DNA of 64,000 nt from Strongylocentrotus droebachiensis (Eukaryota; Echinodermata; Echinoidea; Camarodonta; Strongylocentrotidae). Positions within the stretch are counted from its first letter, which is position 1. Every line of letters begins with the position of its first letter. This document shows positions 36,160-48,544 of the stretch, one piece after another. Position numbers and translations under genes: made by a program. The DNA is taken from NCBI GenBank assembly GCA_035222895.1, contig JAVYIG010001584.1:124001-188000 (forward strand), in the 5' to 3' direction. The notes below the pieces were generated by a model. That model did no database searches. It was not told where the DNA came from and saw only the letters and a program-made list of their open reading frames with translations.

Positions 36160-38920
36160 GCATTGCAATAAATACATATCTTTATTGTTTGAATATGTCT
36201 AGCATCTGCAGATTGATGAATAGTTGAGGTGCGTTGAGCTCTTGAAAGATATTATTCTTAAAAATCATTTTCTGAAGGTTTAAATCAAAACAGGATTTGT
36301 TTTGTTTGTTTGTTTGTTTGTTGTTGTATTATTATTCATGATGGCATTCCGAATACGAACTAAACAAAATGTCCGAGAATATTTTCATTCAGCTCGAGCC
36401 CTACATAGAACTAGAGCACAGAAAATAATGACACGATGTATCATACCACTTTTGATTGAGAATATTATTTAGCATTGACGCGACTGCTGTATCTTCCCAT
36501 CCTCTGTGTGGCTTACCGGGCGGTCTGGGGGGAGGTGAAGCCAGGTGCCCGGTGTGTTGCTAGCAGCTGCTCTAAAAAATCATCAACTTTCGATCTTGCC
36601 CTAAACTGACAATTCTTGTCAGAGATCTGATTCAGGCGAGAAATTCTGGGTTATAAGGAACTCAACCTCCATTTCTTTGATCGTTACAATCTATTATCAA
36701 AGAGTAACTAATTCAGAGGAATCTAAGATATATAGGCTACGTGTATGCACTAGACCTTTTTCAATTCGCTTGATAATGATAAATGATCATGTACCTATGA
36801 TTTTTCTTAAACAGGTGCTTTTTATAAATTTTCTAGGATACAGAGTTTCTTGATAACTTGATCATTAAAGTACACCTATTCCTCTTAGACTATAATGTGA
36901 TGCATTATTTAAGAATATCTAATAATTAATTAAGCTTACCAAGTCGTAGCTTAAGACAATAAATACCATTTTCCTCCTATCTTCTCCATACTATAATATC
37001 CAGCACAATTACCCCTCCCCCTCCCTCCGTACTTAGTATGTCAGCCCTTCACATGCCCCTGAAATCAAACGGCGCAATTTGATACTGTATACTGATTTGA
37101 TACTGTATTGAATACTGTGATGAGTAATGGAATCACTGAATGCCTGGCCGACATACTACAATAAATCTGGGTTAGCAAAATAGATCTAAATTTCCGGGAA
37201 AATCGATACATGATGATGGCACCTTCAGATAATCATGAACTACTTTCGAAATTGTTGCATATTTACTTGGTGTCATCCTGTAGTGTAGTCGCTATGTCCT
37301 GTAATTCCAATATATACTACGAATACCAGTGCTAACCATAAAATACATGTCCACAAAGAGAGAAGAAGAGAGAGATAAAGAGAGATAGAGAGACAGAGAG
37401 AGAGAGAGAGTGCTCCCTCTGCAACCCACCCCTCCCACCACCCACATACATTTTGAAATGAAAATTCAGGGTCTACACGTGTTACTACACTGTACAACAT
37501 AAACTATATTCCTTTCCCAGGGATATCGGAATCTTTTCAAATATCTCGCCGCTTTCTGAAAATCGTTGATCCATTTCATCTCAGCAAAGTTCCAGTCTGG
37601 AGGGGCGGGACTGGGCATGGATGGGGGGGGGCGCCCCTTTTGTTCTTTTTGAAATCTATAACATTTCCAATGATGGAAGTGCAATATGAACAAAATTCTT
37701 CGGAAAACCTCTCCCCAAAACTATCGATCATCGAAGTATATTATTTTTCAAGAACTGTGAACACAATAATTTTGAACTGCTCAAATAAAATAATTTAGTG
37801 ACTATTTCTTTCAATGTCTCCTACAATATATGCATTATTCAGTTCACCTGTTTACGTCTATACTTCCAGACATCAAATGCAAAAAATGGATGCATTCTGA
37901 CGAATACAGGTAAGACCCTCAGGCAAATGAAATTACATTGCGATTAAACCCGTCTAATCGATATTTGTGTCCGTCAATCGGGGGGGGGGGGGTGCCACCG
38001 GCATTTTCCTATTTTTCTATATAGAAGCGTAATATCATGAATATTTTGGCATGATTCTTGCATCTGTTTTCCATTGTGGCATTTAATTTCTTCAATGTAT
38101 ATGAGAACTTTTTTTTTTCTTCTTCAAACGGTCTAAGGATACCACAAAAGGGCATTGAAAGTGGGTCACAAACGATTTTGGAGAAGAAATCGATGAAGCT
38201 GTATTGTATGTGTATCACCTGCGAGGTGACGTGTACTTTCAGCCTGTTTTGAGGATGCCATACTAACCTCAAATGAGAGAAGTTATTGAACCCTCCAGAT
38301 CAGAAATAATGTTCAAGATAGTTACTATCCTCGGAGGAGGATAATATCATATCCTTCCAAATGTAGCCTCAAAATTGAGATCCGGGTAATTAAAATTCGC
38401 TTCATGCTCTGTTTCTTTTCTTTTTTATGGTTCATCTTTAATACTATAACGTGTTTTTGTTTTGTTTTGTCTTGCGTGTTTGTTGGTAATATGTCTTTTT
38501 TTTTTATACAAATTTGTAATTGCTAGCAGTGAACGTGTTGAACAAATTAATTCCTCCTTGCCAGTAGGTTGGGATGGGTAAGTCGGAAACAAAACATATA
38601 TGTTCATAAGTCCTCTTGATCTGAGGAATAAAACGAAAATAAAAATATAAAAATCGACAATCGATATAATCACACACAGTGCATAACAGTTTATATGTTA
38701 TCAACCATGTCAATAGCCTCTATAAAGGTCTACTCTAAAATACGTTTTAATAGTAGACGTTGCAAGGCACAGCTAGCAGGAACATAACAATAACATAGTC
38801 CTCTAATTGTAGACGTACAATATTTGTCTTTAAATTCTACTTATCCTTGTATCTCCCCCAAGGTCAGAGGTTAATTACATCATTTTTTGCAATATTTCTA
38901 ATTTGATTTATCCTTTTTGA
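36160..38920. other. Non-coding DNA with scattered simple repeats
   Basis: It contains a GTTT run (about 36299-36325), a GA tract (37357-37410), a G-run at 37981-37992 and a poly-T at 38108-38118. A small GC-richer patch lies at 36510-36560. Frames at 37273-37693 and 38009-38272 (minus) are not recognisable proteins. Confidence 0.4.
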
Positions 38921-38921
38921 T

Positions 38922-38923
<2 letters not shown>

Positions 38924-38957
<34 letters not shown>
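38924..38957. repeat. (AT)n microsatellite
   Basis: About seventeen uninterrupted AT units. Confidence 0.95.
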
Positions 38958-38959
<2 letters not shown>

Positions 38960-38960
<1 letters not shown>

Positions 38961-40040
38961 AAACTAATACGAAGCAAAGGAACCCATATAATGAGCAAAG
39001 TTTTGTTAAGATTCTGTTAAAATGTTTTGCAAGTTCCAAGTTTCATTTTCTGGACGAATCTCACCTGCGCCTAGCTAAACTGTCTCTTTTAATGTCAAAT
39101 ATCAGATTTGAGTTTCCTGACGCTGAACTCGTTTGACTTCTAAACCTTTATTGTTTTGACGACTCGATTGCAAGTTTATAACCTAGGGCGGTGCACCAAC
39201 CTGGTTCTGTTCGATTTCTGACCTCCTAGCTTCACCCAAATGAGGCTTGTCAGACGAGACAAGTGTAATGGTATCCGTGATGAGAAATACTCCAGAGAAA
39301 ATAAATGATATAAAATGAGCGTGAGACTAGTCTCGAATTGGTTTAAGCAGATTGGCCACTCGATAAGGATTTGTTGATATATCTTTAATTATTTACTCAC
39401 CATCATCTATTTATTCATACATATTTTAGTAATTTTGATGCTTATTTGTTTGTGAGATTTTTTTATTGATTTTTTAAATCTATTTATTGATGTATTTACG
39501 TATCCATTTATTTATTATACTCATACATTTTTTCATTCATTATTTTTTAGATAATTCTATTCAAGAATCAAATGGGGACATCAATAAATTGAAATATATC
39601 TCATTCTGTAAGTATATGCCAAAACAACATGATTTTCATACCGGAATCTTCTTTTTCTCCTTATTAGAGAGAAGGAAAAAAAAAATCAAAATTAATTGGT
39701 TTTTTGAAAATGAAATCTTTTTTCTTTGAGACATTTAAATTTGTAAAAATCGAATAACTTGGTTTGATAGTTTTGTTTAAGACTGAACAAATAAAATTAT
39801 CAGAGGAAGAGAAGTAAAACATTTAAATTATTTAAAAAAAGAGGAAATATGTTCGGGGAAGCTAGGAGCGGGATATTTAAGTTAATCTAATTAAAGTGTT
39901 TTTCTAACATGCTAACAAGATTGATCTACGGTTTCAGGAGACCCTGGATATAAGCTCATTATTAGTTCTTTCGTTACCCCTCACACCAATAATTCCGCTA
40001 TTTTAACCCCTTCTCCTTTTCCACCCTCCTCCCCTCAAAC
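38960..40040. other. AT-rich non-coding DNA
   Basis: T-rich and A-rich segments with no recognised gene or repeat ends. The frame at 39487-39729 is a lysine/phenylalanine-rich chance frame. Confidence 0.4.
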
Positions 40041-40044
40041 TCCA

Positions 40045-40054
40045 CTCCTTTCTC

Positions 40055-40118
<64 letters not shown>

Positions 40119-40330
40119 CCCTCTCACCCCACTGCCCCCTCTCTCTCTGTGTCTCTCTGTCTCTCTCTATCCCTAACCCCTCCAACCCACTCCCTCTTCC
40201 CTCTCTCTGTCTCTCCTTCTATTTTCTCTCCTCCTCTCTATCTCTATTTCTCTTTTTTTATACTTTCAATTTTTCTTCATTTTTCAGTTTCTCTCTCTCT
40301 CTCTGTGAATTTATTAACGTCTCTTTTTCT
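40045..40330. repeat. (CT)n-rich microsatellite tract
   Basis: CT units at about 40049-40101 run into ACACAC and then interrupted CT to about 40310. Frames over it are Ser/Leu/Phe or Arg/Glu repeats. Confidence 0.9.
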
Positions 40331-40903
40331 TTATTTATCTATTTCGTCACATAGGCCTAGTTATTTTTCTATTTCCCCATTTCTCTATTTCTTCATTCAG
40401 TTTTTCTCCATTTCTCTATTTCCTAGTAGCCTATACATTGCGGATTTGTTTGATGTCTTCGATCACTTTAATCATATTATCTACACTTTCTCTCTTACCT
40501 TACATTCATTACATCTGTATAAACCTCTCTAATTATGCGCATGATCAGAGGACTGACTGCAAAAGAGGGTGATTTTGTAATGAAATCTTCGACCACGTTT
40601 GTCACAGGTATCTTATTATTTTGGTTTGTATTAATACTTTTATTACTGTTGTGTTGTGAAGTGCCGAAAGATAATTGTATTGTTTAATGTCACCTTTTTG
40701 TGACACTTCAAAAGACAAATACTGATTCTTGGTTTTAAACATGACAAGTATCAAAGTTATGAATTGTTACTTTCAATATCGTAATTACCATTAGGTATAT
40801 CACCCGTGTTTGTCTATCGCCGCCCCTCTAGCTGTCTACCCCCATCTCCCATCCTTCCCTCCCCCTCTCTCTGTCCCCGGCCCCTCTCTCTCTTTCGTTT
40901 TTT

Positions 40904-40934
<31 letters not shown>

Positions 40935-42290
40935 CCCTTTCCCTTTCCCTAACGACCTCATCTCTTTACCCCATTATATCAATAATTTTCTTTAGGTTTG
41001 GCCAGTAGGCCTATATGGAAGACGAATATTGTAGTTTGCCCGCTACACAGCGCTTACAATACCTGAGCTTGTTTCGCAATCTGACAATTCACCCGACTGT
41101 CCCCGAGGGCCCTAGATCCGAAGCCCGACATAATTACAATCTCCTCTGCAACCCCCTCCAAGTATCTCATTATTTACACGTAAGTGTCGCACATTATTCT
41201 TCCCCTCACACTTCTTTCTCAACTAATTGTTTATATAGCGACTCTGCCCCTCCTTCACCGGGCTTTGCTTTGAGCGTACCGCCTCCATGTAGGCGGCGCC
41301 GTCCGTGTGCAATTCCCATTCGCTTGGAGGCGCGGTGCACTGCAGCGCGTCTATCCGGAGAAAAAAATAGAAAGCGCCGCTGAGCAGTGGCTGGGCAAAG
41401 AAGAGATGCGCTCGCTCCTCTTTACGGTTTGCTTTAATTACAAATGAAAACAATCTAACAAAAGCAACATTTTCTGTATAAATGCCGACTGCTACACGCT
41501 CGATTAACACAAGTCACATCAGCATGTCGATGAAACAAGGAGTCACAGACTGCACTTTTCTTCTCGGTCGGGAGGGAGAAAAGGAATAAACAAGAGGGTG
41601 AGAGAAAGAGCGAAGGGGAGAGGTTTTGAACTTTTCTTTCGATCGTGCTCCGTGTTGTTACAGCTTAGTGCTTGAAAAAATGCCGAAAACCGTCTCATAT
41701 TGATTGGTAGGAAAATAAGCATTCCTTATTGTTTTTTCTTTCCTGTGACAATAAAAACCTAAAAATTATCAAATGTTTGGATAGATTTACATTTGGAAGA
41801 CGGATGGATGATGACGTTTCTAGTGAAAGGCATAGGCCTAAGGAATAGATAACACGTATTAATAACGCTATGTGGTAATGCTAAATGATATCATCCATCG
41901 AGGGTCTTAATTCTATTATTTTCTTACACATGGGTTCATTTCGAGTTGAAATTTTAAACTTATTTGAAAGGGTGTCAACAAAACAATTACAATGCAAATC
42001 AAGTCTAGTTTTAATAATATAATTTGTTCTTTTTTAGGCTTTTCTTTGTCAAATATAAGTGATTTTTTTTTCTTCTTTCATCTTTTAAATCGGTTCATTC
42101 TTACGAGTGTTTTATATTTATGATCTAAAATGATTTGTCTTTTGCATCTTCTTGGTATTGAATTATATATACGTATGTCATTATATATATTTATGTATAT
42201 TTGTGTAAAGTTATGTATTATACCATCAACTAATGAAGAGAGCCTCCTACAGAAACTCAGTTTCTTTTGGTAATCCCCAGGCATTAGTTG
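40331..42290. other. Non-coding DNA with a CpG-rich patch near 41.3 kb
   Basis: A further CT tract is at 40886-40928. The segment 41240-41410 is GC- and CpG-rich (GGCGGCGCCGTCCGTG, GGCGCGGTGCACTGCAGCGC). A 122-codon frame covers it (41015-41383), but it has no recognised domain and an Arg-rich end typical of CpG-rich non-coding DNA. Exonic or regulatory status cannot be decided. Confidence 0.35.
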
Positions 42291-42405
42291 ATGGCTTTTT
42301 TCCTGTTATTATATTCATTATTGTAATTCGTTTTCTTGTATTTTTGTGATTGTTATACTCCTTTATGTTCCTGGAAATGAAATAAATTGAAAAATTAAAT
42401 TAAAC
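42291..42405 (+). mobile_element. Possible LINE 3' terminus
   Basis: Plus-strand text with TTCTTGTATTTTTGTGATTG, then TATGTTCCTGGAAATGAAAT and AAATTG/AAATTAAATT repeats, resembles the 3' UTR and short-repeat tail of CR1/L2-like retrotransposons. No reverse-transcriptase coding precedes it, so the call is weak. Confidence 0.3.
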
Positions 42406-42597
42406 ATTATGTTTCTCACATCATTTGATATTTATCCTTGGGTTGAAACGATTTTATTATAGATAGTGAATAAGATTGGTTGCCAGATAGTTGAATGGAC
42501 AGCGACATCCCGATCAATAACTATAATACGACTTAGTTGCATTTATTTACGAATGCTTTGTGTTTTCCTACATTGACCGAATTCTTAACTTCAACTC

Positions 42598-42735
42598 TGG
42601 ACCCAGCACTAAACCTAAACTTAGCCCTAACCCTAACCATATCCCTTACCCTGGACCCAACAGTATACCTAGCCCTAACCCTAAACCTAATCTAAACACC
42701 ATTGCAACCATAACCCCTAACCCTATACTTTTGAC
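42598..42735. repeat. Degenerate telomere-like CCCTAA repeat
   Basis: Imperfect CCCTAACC, CCTAAAC and related hexamers (for example AGCCCTAACCCTAACC near 42625), the C-rich strand of TTAGGG-type repeats, heavily mutated. A similar stretch lies at 62895-62970 inside an inverted-repeat element, and both are followed by CCCTATA(G/C)(C/T)TTTGA. This favours a dispersed element carrying the repeat over a fused telomere. Confidence 0.6.
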
Positions 42736-42739
42736 GGAA

Positions 42740-44089
42740 TAAGCCTAGAGCATTTGTTGCAGGACCAGGCTTCGTTGCCTACCAGCAAGAAGTCCATTAC
42801 TTCGACTGACAAAATCCATAACTGTTCGGATCACCATTTGGTACCGGAAGACGTTTCTTTTTCGACAACCGAGATGGATCTTCACTATTTTGAGCCAACG
42901 ATTGTTATGATGACCTGGATGGTTCTGATAACAAATACTCGCAACATGTTTACTTTGGAAACAAAATAACTTTCAACGATCTTTAAAGTAATTGGAGTAT
43001 TGGATATCTCAAAAGTTTGAATGCATTTATTCTTAGCTCTACCTTTTCCGCTACATTAAGAATAGTTTTCCCCCTTCCCATTTAAAAGAAATCTCCCCTT
43101 TTCCTCTCGGCGATTTCTCGCCGCCCTCCCCCCAACGCCTTTCTCCCCCTCTCGCTCTTTAACTTCCCTACTATCTCTCTTTCTTTCTTTCTTTCTTAAA
43201 CCCCCCCCCCCCCTCACATGCACTATCTCTCCCTCTCTCTTTTTCTCCCCTCTATCTCTATCTACGCTTTTCCTTTCTCTCCCTTTCTCTTATCTCCACA
43301 TTTGGCCATCTTTGCGTCTTTCTATACTCAATAGATAGACTTTCTAAATTAGAATTAGATTTAGACTAACTTCCATATTCCATCTTTCTCACACCGCCAT
43401 CACAGCCACCCCCCCCCCCATATTTTCCCTGTGCTACGCCCCGCACTCAATCAGTTAAAACAACTGGATGACGATGAAGAGAGAGATACTTCCTTCGTTC
43501 TTAAGACATTGGCGTCTAGCGTTGAGTAGACGTTTATTTTTCTGACCGTATCAGTCTATTTGTTGTCACGGAGGGATGGCAGCGCTTCCCCTCCCTCTCG
43601 CTCCGTTACTATTTCACTTCCTCACAATCGTTTAGAGTTGCCAGCCTATTTCAACTCATGATGATGGATTAGAATAGCAGAAAGTCTGACAATATTTGAC
43701 AGCCAGATTTTCTCTTGGTTTAAAGTCCGTCATGGTAAATAAATCAATAGGAGACAGGCCAACAGTATCAGCGAGAACACTCTCTGTAACGTTTGTAAAG
43801 GTTTAAAAGGTTCTGTGAACGCATTACCTTTAATGGCGCTCAAGCAAACGTAAAACCCCGGGGTTCAAATCCCTCTGTAATAGTGTGACTCTTTTACCCG
43901 AAATACTTAACATTAATATAATGAGTAACATGCATCCTGTCTATACTGGAGGTTCAAGCGAATTCCCTTTCAAAAGCTACAAAATCAGTCTACAAATATA
44001 TTGGGCAACAAAAGAGAGAGGTATAATCTTTTACAAAATCGAATCTGTCGAAAAGTTGCAGATGATTCATGCCATATTTTCTCAGTCCA
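42740..44089. other. Non-coding DNA including a pyrimidine-rich stretch
   Basis: 43070-43300 is C/T-rich with TTTC and C-runs (43201-43213), and another C-run lies at 43410-43419. The frame at 43885-44124 has no known domain and runs into the MITE at 44090. Confidence 0.4.
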
Positions 44090-44379
44090 GGGGGTGTTTC
44101 TCAAAGACTCTAAGTCGAACTTAACTCTAAGTTGGACTTAAAAATTATGGAGAGCCGTTTATAGCCTTAAAATGAAATATATTCAAAAGCAAGTATTCAA
44201 GTATTTTAGACTTTTCATAAATTCCACATCAAGAACATGAAATCTCCCATAATTGAAAATATGAATGATTTGAATGCCTTTTAAAATAACTTTTTTCAAA
44301 GGTACCAGCGGCTTTCCATAATATAGTTAAGTCCAACTTAGAGATAAGTTCAACTTAGGATCCTTGTGAAACACGCCCC
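44090..44379. mobile_element. MITE family B, copy 2 (~290 bp, ~65-bp inverted ends)
   Basis: The left terminus GGGGGTGTTTCTCAAAGACT and the reverse complement of the right, GGGGCGTGTTTCACAAGGAT, align. The alignment continues through CTAAGTTGGACTTA to ATTATGGA(G/A)AGCCG. It shares termini and the AAGTTGGACTTA motif with the copy at 17868-18163. The interior is AT-rich and non-coding. Palindromic AAGTT/AACTT blocks near each end add local secondary structure. Confidence 0.8.
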
Positions 44380-44384
44380 AGGAT

Positions 44385-45405
44385 GTATTCTTTTGCGGAA
44401 CGCTTTCTTTTCTCTACTGTATAGAAGGAAACTGTAGACTTTCGGAAACAACAAACATATAGAAACAAAATTTACAACAGACACCGCGCTAATACAACGA
44501 ACTTATAACTTAAGAACATGACCCAGAAATTCGTCCCCCAAAATATGTGCAGCAAAAGAATAAGAATGGTACATGTATTTCACATAATACAATTTCTCAG
44601 GCAGCATGTTTTTGTCGTTTACAAAATTCAGGAAACGCACATAAAATTTACAACGTTCTTTAAAGAAAATCACCTTTTAAACTGTGCCATAAACACTAAA
44701 CAATTGAGATTTTGGTCGTAAATTTCAACAACTATTAACTAATTTCAAGGAATATCTAGGATTACTTCAACCAGAGGAGAGAATTCTCAAAAATATTCAG
44801 AGTCTATAATATTCAAGTTAATGTTTTAACAAAGACCAAATACTATCTTTACTTTCTTAATCATGACCTGATGCTATATACGTTAGGACAAAAGGCTACC
44901 CATTTAACCATTTCTAAGTTCAATAAAAAAAATCCCCACCGAAACAATAATGACTCTGACGCCGCTGGCCCTGTACGTGTTCCAAATCAAATCAGGATTA
45001 GATTAGTCGATAACGAGGTACCAACTGACCAACCATTTAAATAGGCATGAAACTCTCTTTGTGACTGGGTCTAATTTCTTTTATTGTTACACTATATATA
45101 ATCGTTCTGATCTGAGATTACCCGTATTTATCATTAATCACTTGGACGGCATGGGCATGACTAGGGGTGTTGCTTTGCGATTAGTTGAATAAGTTTTCCG
45201 GGGTCTTAGGTAATTGAAATTAACTTTGGTCATTGGGCTGGAGTGGCATGGTGAGACGTAGGTTAGAGTAGTATTAAGTTGGCAAATTCTGGACAATGTT
45301 ATAGTATGTATACAAGTTGAGTCAATTTCACAATGTAACAAAAAGTTTGACATGTACAAATAGCATTTGTGGGTGTGGGTTATGTGTGTCTATGTGTGTT
45401 GTGTA
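44385..45405. other. AT-rich non-coding DNA
   Basis: No recognised gene, exon or repeat ends. The frame at 44518-44721 is a chance frame. Confidence 0.4.
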
Positions 45406-45410
45406 TGAAA

Positions 45411-45456
45411 GAGAGAGAGAGAGAGATAGAGAGAGAGAAAGAGAGAGAGAGAGAGA
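45411..45456. repeat. (GA)n microsatellite
   Basis: GA units with AGATAGA and AAAG interruptions. Confidence 0.95.
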
Positions 45457-45639
45457 AGTGAAATAGTGCTCTTCTACTCTCTTTTTTTAATACGAAATTG
45501 CGACAACATGTGGGGCTGTAATTCGTTGTGTCTTTAATCATAGTCGCTAGGAAGAATTTTGTTTCTACTCTTACATTGTAATTTTCAATGCTATACTGTA
45601 AATGGTGCTAGCAGTAATGTTGGTATTGTTATCGGTAAT

Positions 45640-45975
45640 GGTATTGACCTTGATTAGTAATCGTATAAGTATTAGTTTTGGTTTTAGTATTAGTATTAGT
45701 ATTGGTATTGGTATTGGTATTGGTGTTGGCATTGGTATTGGTTTTGGCTTTGCTATTGGTATGGCCTATGGGTCAATGTTTTGGTATAAGTTTGAGTATT
45801 AATACCAGTATTAGGATTGGTATTTGTATTGGCAGTGACAGTGGTAATGGTAATCTTATTGGTAGTGGTAGTGGTAGTGGTAGTGGCAGTAGTCGTGGTA
45901 GTGGTCTTGGTATTTGTAGTGGTAATGCTAGTGGTAATGGCAGTGGTATTGGTAATCAAACTGGTATCGGCATTT
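45640..45975. repeat. Hexanucleotide minisatellite (TTGGTA / GTGGTA)
   Basis: TATTAG/TATTGG hexamers up to about 45770 grade into GTAGTG/GTAATG hexamers up to about 45960. Multiple frames stay open and give Gly/Ser-, Val/Leu- or Thr-rich artefacts on both strands. Confidence 0.9.
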
Positions 45976-45979
45976 GTAT

Positions 45980-48238
45980 CGTAATCTGATAAATACGTCT
46001 CATGTTCTTTAACATCAGCTTCAGATATGAACTCATTAAGATTCGTACGTGTTGGTACACGAGAAGCTGTCATCAAATTTAAGCTATTTCGTATATTCTA
46101 AGATAAACTCTTGACTCGCATGAAAGAACTTCATTATCTAGCAACAGCAACGACAAAAACAAAATACTTTTATTAAAAGAAAATTGCATCAATGTAAACT
46201 TACCTGATGTTCAAATATTCTAAGTTTTGTTTGTAAATTGGACATGCTTGACAAAATGGTTTGAACGACGGTTTCATTGTCATCCTCTCTCGATAAAATA
46301 TGCAAGGTCGCTACATTAGGATAAAATACAATTAATGGTTGATAGCACGTGTATATCACGTACATCAAAGGTGGAGTATTATAATGATAACATAACGTGA
46401 TAGAGAGAGAGAGAGCGCGCGCGCGGATGGTGGGGGTGGAGACGGAAATGGCGGGAGCGTAAGGGTTGTTCCAAATCCTATTTGACGTAATTAGTCACGT
46501 GTCTACCAGCACCCAATCACGCCCCGCGGTGTAACTGACCGTGTTCAAGCGATAAAATCCTCCTGGGGTATTTTTTCCCCTCTATATACCTGCTGCTCCG
46601 CTTCGTGAAATCCAATTTGGCCCCATACCCGGCGACCAGTGGGCGCAGTATTTATGTTAATAGTATAGCAATCGGGGCTCTAACTGTGGACTTGTCATGC
46701 CGGTTCAACATTCAACTCTTCCTAATCACAATAGAGAGGAGGTGAGAGTTCACCTTAGGAGCTGTTCAGGATTTGTTTTTTTATAAAGTGGGGGGAAAGA
46801 GGAGATACCCCCTCCCCCTTTAATATCGAGCAATGATATATATCCCTTTCATCAGAAACCTCGAAGTTTTGTCTACGTTTAGTACGTTTAGTGGTATTGC
46901 ATCAATGTTGAATAATATCATTAGACGACTTAATAATAAATGTAACGTCTACAAGCATCAAGCAACATTCCCCCCCCCCCCCACACACTCATTGACATGA
47001 CTGAATACGCCCTTCTAATAAATCCCGAACCTTATCGAAACTCCCGAGCTATATTATGCGTTGAGCATGGTAAGTGGTAAAGTTGCCCGGGTATATTTCT
47101 TGGTAGGTATCGGATGAGGGGGGTTGGGGCATGCTCCTAGGGGGAGAGTGCAGGTCGGTGATCGGGTGAGGTAATTAATTTAGAGTTAGACGCGTACCAG
47201 TCATTTGGAAGCGTAATTCGTGTTAAGTTTGAGGTGGTTGCTTGTATGTTTGGATGACATCAGATGCTCCAGGGTCTGCATGGGGAAGACAAAATAAAGA
47301 AGGAAATGAAGGGAGAGAGGGAGGGGGGATAGGTGAGATAGTTGGGGAGACAGATTGGAAGCGTGACAGGAGAGGAATCGTGTGAGGGGGTGAGGTGTGA
47401 AAGAGAGAGATAGACAGCGAGAGAGAGAGAGAGAGAGAGGCGAATACAGAGGGAACGGGCAAGATAAGAGAATGTGATGGCAACATATATATTTTAAAAA
47501 GTACTTACATTTCACGCATCGAGAGGAAAGAACTTACGAACGATATTTGACAAATTTACTGATGGTTTCTACCAATTAGCCATCTTATAATTCATGTTGT
47601 AAATGACACTTGCATTGCGGAAACAACTACTTTAGACATCTTGAAATTCCTTACCTCCAATCTCTCGATAAACTAAAATATACATATAAAAACCCAATGC
47701 CAATACCAATACAAATAATCAACATTAATAGTGAGTAAAAATGAATAACAAAGGTGATACCAATTGTTTATCATTATCAATACCAACACCAGCACCAATG
47801 ATCAAAACTGTTATCAATAACGATTCAATTTCCGCTTTACCGATTCTTCCCTTTCTAACATGATACTGAGGAGATGCACGATTCTTTAAAGGGGGACACC
47901 ATTCTGAAAAGAAAATTTTGACACGAAAAAGGGATTTCATATTTTACGTGTAAGTTGCTCAAGAAAAAAAAAAAGGAAAAGAAAACTCTATCGCAAGCAA
48001 GCACGAAAGCAATCACATACTTAAACAACAACAGCATTAAAGCAAAACGAATAGGCCTACCCAACCTTCAAAGTCATCACAACAACAATACACAAACACA
48101 AACAACAATACAAATACTATTATACCAATACATGTACCACCAAAATATACTCGTGTCTATTCCAATACCGCTGCTTATTCTAATCTTGCTGCTCTATAAG
48201 ATAAAATGTTGACCAACCCTAACTTCCAGGGATAATTT
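45980..48238. other. Non-coding DNA with a promoter-like patch and simple repeats
   Basis: It includes a GA/GC tract at 46402-46425, the promoter-like segment listed separately, a C-run at 46973-46982, and a GA tract at 47400-47440. No gene was recognised. Ser/Leu-rich minus-strand frames at 47201-47515 reflect the purine-rich strand. Confidence 0.4.
46430..46640 (+). promoter_or_regulatory. Promoter-like segment (TATA-like and CRE-like motifs)
   Basis: This locally GC-richer stretch contains TGACGTAA (46481-46488), TCACGTG (46494-46500), a CCAAT box in CACCCAATCACG (about 46510-46521) and a TATA-like CTCTATATACCTGC (about 46579-46592), in a conventional order and spacing for plus-strand initiation. 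No downstream exon was recognised, so this rests on motif order alone. Confidence 0.2.
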
Positions 48239-48239
48239 C

Positions 48240-48540
48240 AATAATGGAGGATAGACGATTGCATGATATCAATGAAGTGATCATAGATATGAAGGAGGTT
48301 CGAGCCCCCGGCAAGGCGCTCATGTCAGTCTACATTTGCCTCTCCATACCCAGGAGAGACCTGGTAGGATGATAAATCGTTCGTCAATGCCGTATACTCT
48401 CACGGTGACGATATGGAAGTAAAATATCCCAAGAAGTTGAAACAGTGCTCACATTGTGAACGCAGATGCACTCGATGGCAGGGATATTACGCACTGCGTA
48501 AACCCATATTCATTTATTATTATTTCTATCATTATTGCTG
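48240..48540 (+). mobile_element. Decayed tRNA-derived SINE
   Basis: A B-box-like GGTTCGAGCCC is at 48297-48307, followed by GGCAAGGCGCTCATGTC and, further down, a GGATATTACGCACTGCG-type 3' region ending in TTTATTATTATTTC. This layout (pol III B box, unrelated body, ATT-rich tail) matches a SINE. The A box is not clear, so the head is degenerate. The frame at 48413-48712 overlaps it and is not a gene. Confidence 0.5.
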
Positions 48541-48544
48541 CATT

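Noticed and set aside
41015-41383. 122-codon plus-strand protein
   Set aside because: The frame crosses from ordinary DNA into a CpG-rich patch and has no recognisable domain; the opposite strand is also open (41223-41510).
42560-42742. Pro/Asn-rich small protein, or an interstitial fused telomere
   Set aside because: The protein is a translation of degenerate CCCTAA repeats. Telomere fusion is less likely than a dispersed element because a similar core at 62.9 kb sits inside inverted ends.
45602-46076. Gly/Ser- or Thr-rich proteins on both strands
   Set aside because: They arise from the hexanucleotide minisatellite at 45640-45975.
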